Shown here: one piece after another, positions 6,384 to 7,899 of the stretch
Layout of the letters: each line of letters starts with the position of its first letter
Numbering within the stretch: position 1 is the stretch's first letter
Origin: Coxiellaceae bacterium
Lineage (GTDB): Bacteria; Pseudomonadota; Gammaproteobacteria; Coxiellales; Coxiellaceae
Assembly (NCBI GenBank): GCA_014238445.1
Contig: JABABC010000224.1
Coordinates: 1 to 7,899 of the forward strand
Direction: 5' to 3'
DNA: 7,899 bases
Position numbers and translations under genes: made by a program
The notes under the pieces: generated by a model
The model's database searches: none
Told to the model about the DNA's origin: nothing
What the model saw: the letters and a program-made list of their open reading frames with translations, nothing else

Positions 6384-7382
6384 TCATTGTTTGCATGCAG
6401 TAATGAATTCTTTTAATGGGGGGCTGGGCCTGCCATGCCTTTGGAATGAGGGCCCAAATCCTGATTTGTCACATGCTAGCTTAAGCTGATAAGAGCCTAG
6501 CGCACTGTAAATAAAATATAATATACCAGCAGTCTTTAAAGCCTCTAGTAAATATTGCTTAGAGCCAAAAATCAAATAATTTTCAAGACAAGCATCCACA
6601 AGCTTAAGATAAGCATCATCTTGATCTGTTAGTGCATGGTGTTTTTTTGCCACATGCAGACAGTTTAGTAGTGAGAAAAATGGATGTGAAATCGCGATTT
6701 CACCTAAGTCAATGATTGTGATATCTTGTGATTTGTTGGCTATAAGTGTGTTGTTGTCATTAAAATCAGGCTGCACAATGCTTTGTTTTATTTTAAAATC
6801 GCCTAGTTTTTGGCATAAGGCAGGCACAGTTGGCAGTAGTGATTCTAATTGGCTGATTTCTTTTTCCGTTAAGCCGTCAGCTAGTAAAATCTCTTTTTGC
6901 TTAAGCAATTGCATATATAAATCAGGTAATTTATCTAACCGCCAATCAGGCACCCCAATATCAATAAAAGCACTTACATTACCCATAACAGCTAACTGCA
7001 TCGAGGTAAAATTATTTATAGCCTTGCAAAATAATTCCGTATCGAATTTTTGTTTTAAAATCTCTCGCAATGACCTGCCCGCATCTTCCATCAAAAAACA
7101 ATTTAATTTCGCATTGTGGGCGATAATTTTCGGGACACGAATATTGAACTTATCATGCAAAATATTAATAATATCAGCCTCTAATGAAATCAACTCTGGC
7201 GTATGCTTCATATAAATATAGCCAGCAGAGGTTTCGAAACGAACTATATACGACCACGGCGCGCGTATAACATTTTCTGGCAAGTTGTTTTTTAGCGTAA
7301 AACCAAGTGACGTAAGGCATTCGCGAGCCCACTGAATAATTTCTTTATGCTGACTTTCATTATCTGGTGAGTGGTCATTCAT
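6384..7382 (-). CDS. APH-fold phosphotransferase (PF01636-like) with altered catalytic loop
   Basis: A 332-residue cytoplasmic protein with the layout of the aminoglycoside phosphotransferase/choline kinase fold. YIYMKH at 55-60 holds the candidate ATP-binding Lys59, and LEAD at 67-70 the partner Glu. The hinge is about LMED at 97-100. The catalytic loop is IVQPDFNDNN at 202-211, and IIDLGE at 223-228 holds the metal-binding Asp. In most members the loop starts HGD; here it reads QPD, while the catalytic Asp206 and Asn210/Asn211 are kept. The substrate is unknown; the fold covers antibiotics, choline, sugars and amino-acid derivatives, so a resistance role should not be assumed. The start ATG at 7382 overlaps the end of the upstream kinase frame by 8 bases (ATGAATGA) and has GAGGAG 9 bases upstream, pointing to a former two-gene operon. 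A GTG- or ATG-rich alternative start is not needed. Confidence 0.82.
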   Translation of the reverse strand: MNDHSPDNESQHKEIIQWARECLTSLGFTLKNNLPENVIRAPWSYIVRFETSAGYIYMKHTPELISLEADIINILHDKFNIRVPKIIAHNAKLNCFLMEDAGRSLREILKQKFDTELFCKAINNFTSMQLAVMGNVSAFIDIGVPDWRLDKLPDLYMQLLKQKEILLADGLTEKEISQLESLLPTVPALCQKLGDFKIKQSIVQPDFNDNNTLIANKSQDITIIDLGEIAISHPFFSLLNCLHVAKKHHALTDQDDAYLKLVDACLENYLIFGSKQYLLEALKTAGILYFIYSALGSYQLKLACDKSGFGPSFQRHGRPSPPLKEFITACKQ

Positions 7383-7761
7383 AATGATAATCTCCTCGGC
7401 CCAGCAGCATCACAAACTGCTTAAAGTGGCTGGGATCAATATTGTCATCCAAGCACCATGCCCAGCATAAAACAGATTTAACATAAAGCCAATCTTGTAT
7501 TCTTTGTATAGAGTATCCAAGATTTTTAGCACAATATTGTATTCGCTGATTGATAATTTCAATTGAATTTTCTTGATCTAATAATTCAGGAATGGGGTTG
7601 TGAATAAAGGCACAAACCTCGAACACAGGGTCACCAATAAATCCCTTGGGGTCAATCACCAGCCAATCATCGCCATCTAGAACAGTTACGAATGATTGAT
7701 GAGCGATTAGACAAAGCCAGCTCTGCCAGCAAGCAACGATTAGGCCGTGAGTATCGATCAT
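7375..7761 (-). pseudogene. 5'-truncated aminoglycoside/hydroxyurea kinase (PF04655) remnant
   Basis: The 128-residue frame matches the C-terminal part of PF04655 kinases (StrB/APH(6) and hydroxyurea kinase type) from about residue 26 on. VLDGDDWLVIDPKG at 27-40 carries the metal-binding Asp, followed by FIGDPVFEV at 41-49 and the Asn-Pro of FIHNP. A Trp/Cys-rich C-terminal helix (WLYVKSVLCWAWCLDD) is also typical. Full members have about 270-300 residues. The nucleotide-binding lobe and the HGDxH catalytic loop, which should sit just before residue 27, are gone, so it cannot be active as it stands. Residues 1-24 are unrelated and antisense to the relaxase-like frame that begins at 7692; the joint lies near 7690. 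The stop overlaps the start of the next kinase gene, showing that the two once formed an operon. A resistance role of the ancestor is not established. Confidence 0.75.
7392..7397 (-). promoter_or_regulatory. ribosome binding site of the APH-fold kinase gene
   Basis: GAGGAG on the minus strand, 9 bases before the ATG at 7382. It lies inside the end of the upstream kinase frame, as expected for translational coupling. Confidence 0.6.
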
Positions 7762-7886
7762 TCATTGCTAAAGTGGTTGCTAATCCAAGGCTCATGGAGA
7801 GCATTAAAAAGCAATTATCTGCAGCGCATGATCACCTGAAAACACTTCAAAAAGCGCATGAAAAAGACCAGGGCAGGGATCGTTAG
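7692..7886 (+). CDS. fragment resembling the C-terminus of a conjugative relaxase (TraA type)
   Basis: A 64-residue helical, highly charged frame: RLDKASSASKQRLGREYR, then IAKVVANPRLMESIKKQL, ending KAHEKDQGRDR. The Lys/Arg-rich helices with a segment of the type "VxxNPxLMExIKK" recall the C-terminal tail of Ti-type TraA relaxases found in integrative conjugative elements of intracellular bacteria. The match is by impression and short, so it is tentative. It has no good ribosome binding site at 7692, and the sequence just upstream is the antisense of the PF04655 kinase, so this is probably a 3' fragment joined there. A new frame starts right after its stop, as in tra operons. Confidence 0.4.
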   Translation: MIDERLDKASSASKQRLGREYRSFIAKVVANPRLMESIKKQLSAAHDHLKTLQKAHEKDQGRDR

Positions 7887-7899
7887 ATGAAAAAACTAC
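7887..7899 (+). CDS. start of a further gene, cut by window edge
   Basis: ATG at 7887 follows directly on the TAG of the relaxase-like frame and reads MKKL before the window ends. AGGG at about 7875-7878 could serve as the ribosome binding site. The zero-base spacing suggests translational coupling, consistent with a conjugation operon in which a small tra gene follows the relaxase. Identity cannot be told from four residues. Confidence 0.35.

Noticed and set aside
6221..6403. Plus-strand 60-codon hydrophobic frame, as a possible small membrane protein
   Set aside because: No ribosome binding site, and it runs into the 3' end of the kinase gene on the other strand.
6712..7215. Plus-strand 167-codon frame
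   Set aside because: Antisense to the kinase gene, whose frame carries the fold motifs. The plus frame is Ser/Ile/Leu-rich shadow sequence.

Overview
The window looks like an accessory stretch of a gammaproteobacterial chromosome, most plausibly from the Legionellales or a similar host-associated lineage. The basis is indirect: a ProP-type transporter, a PgpA of gammaproteobacterial type, a DUF2938 membrane protein, a SAP/DUF6434 protein, a pair of small-molecule kinases, several orphan genes, and decayed mobile DNA. No rRNA, tRNA or CRISPR array was seen. Base composition is uneven by eye: about 3700-4800 and 6400-7600 are AT-rich, while about 5100-6000 is richer in GC, which suggests a mosaic.

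Layout. Positions 48-1064 (minus) encode an orphan multi-pass membrane protein, with the possible tail of another gene reading into it from the left edge. A 400-base AT-rich divergent intergenic region follows, with an extended -10 promoter for an MFS transporter of the metabolite:H+ symporter family (1461-2729, plus). This converges, with a 9-base gap, on an orphan soluble helical protein (2739-3407, minus). After another gene-free stretch comes a SAP-domain protein with a DUF6434-like C-terminal half (3849-4433, plus). About 600 bases of apparent coding debris separate it from two minus-strand genes: a DUF2938 membrane protein (5048-5644) and a truncated phosphatidylglycerophosphatase A (5668-6009).

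The right half is shaped by recombination. The PgpA fragment has lost its N-terminal motif and is fused in frame to what looks like an IS66-type transposase fragment, with the joint near 5940. An intact APH-fold kinase (6384-7382, minus) overlaps by 8 bases the 3' part of a second kinase of the PF04655 (aminoglycoside/hydroxyurea kinase) family. That second kinase is cut near 7690, where plus-strand sequence resembling the C-terminus of a conjugative relaxase begins. A new reading frame starts directly after it at the window edge.

No complete new system is evident. The best leads are the two fusion or truncation joints (near 5940 and near 7690), the kinase whose catalytic loop reads QPD instead of HGD, and the three orphan genes that may be lineage-specific.
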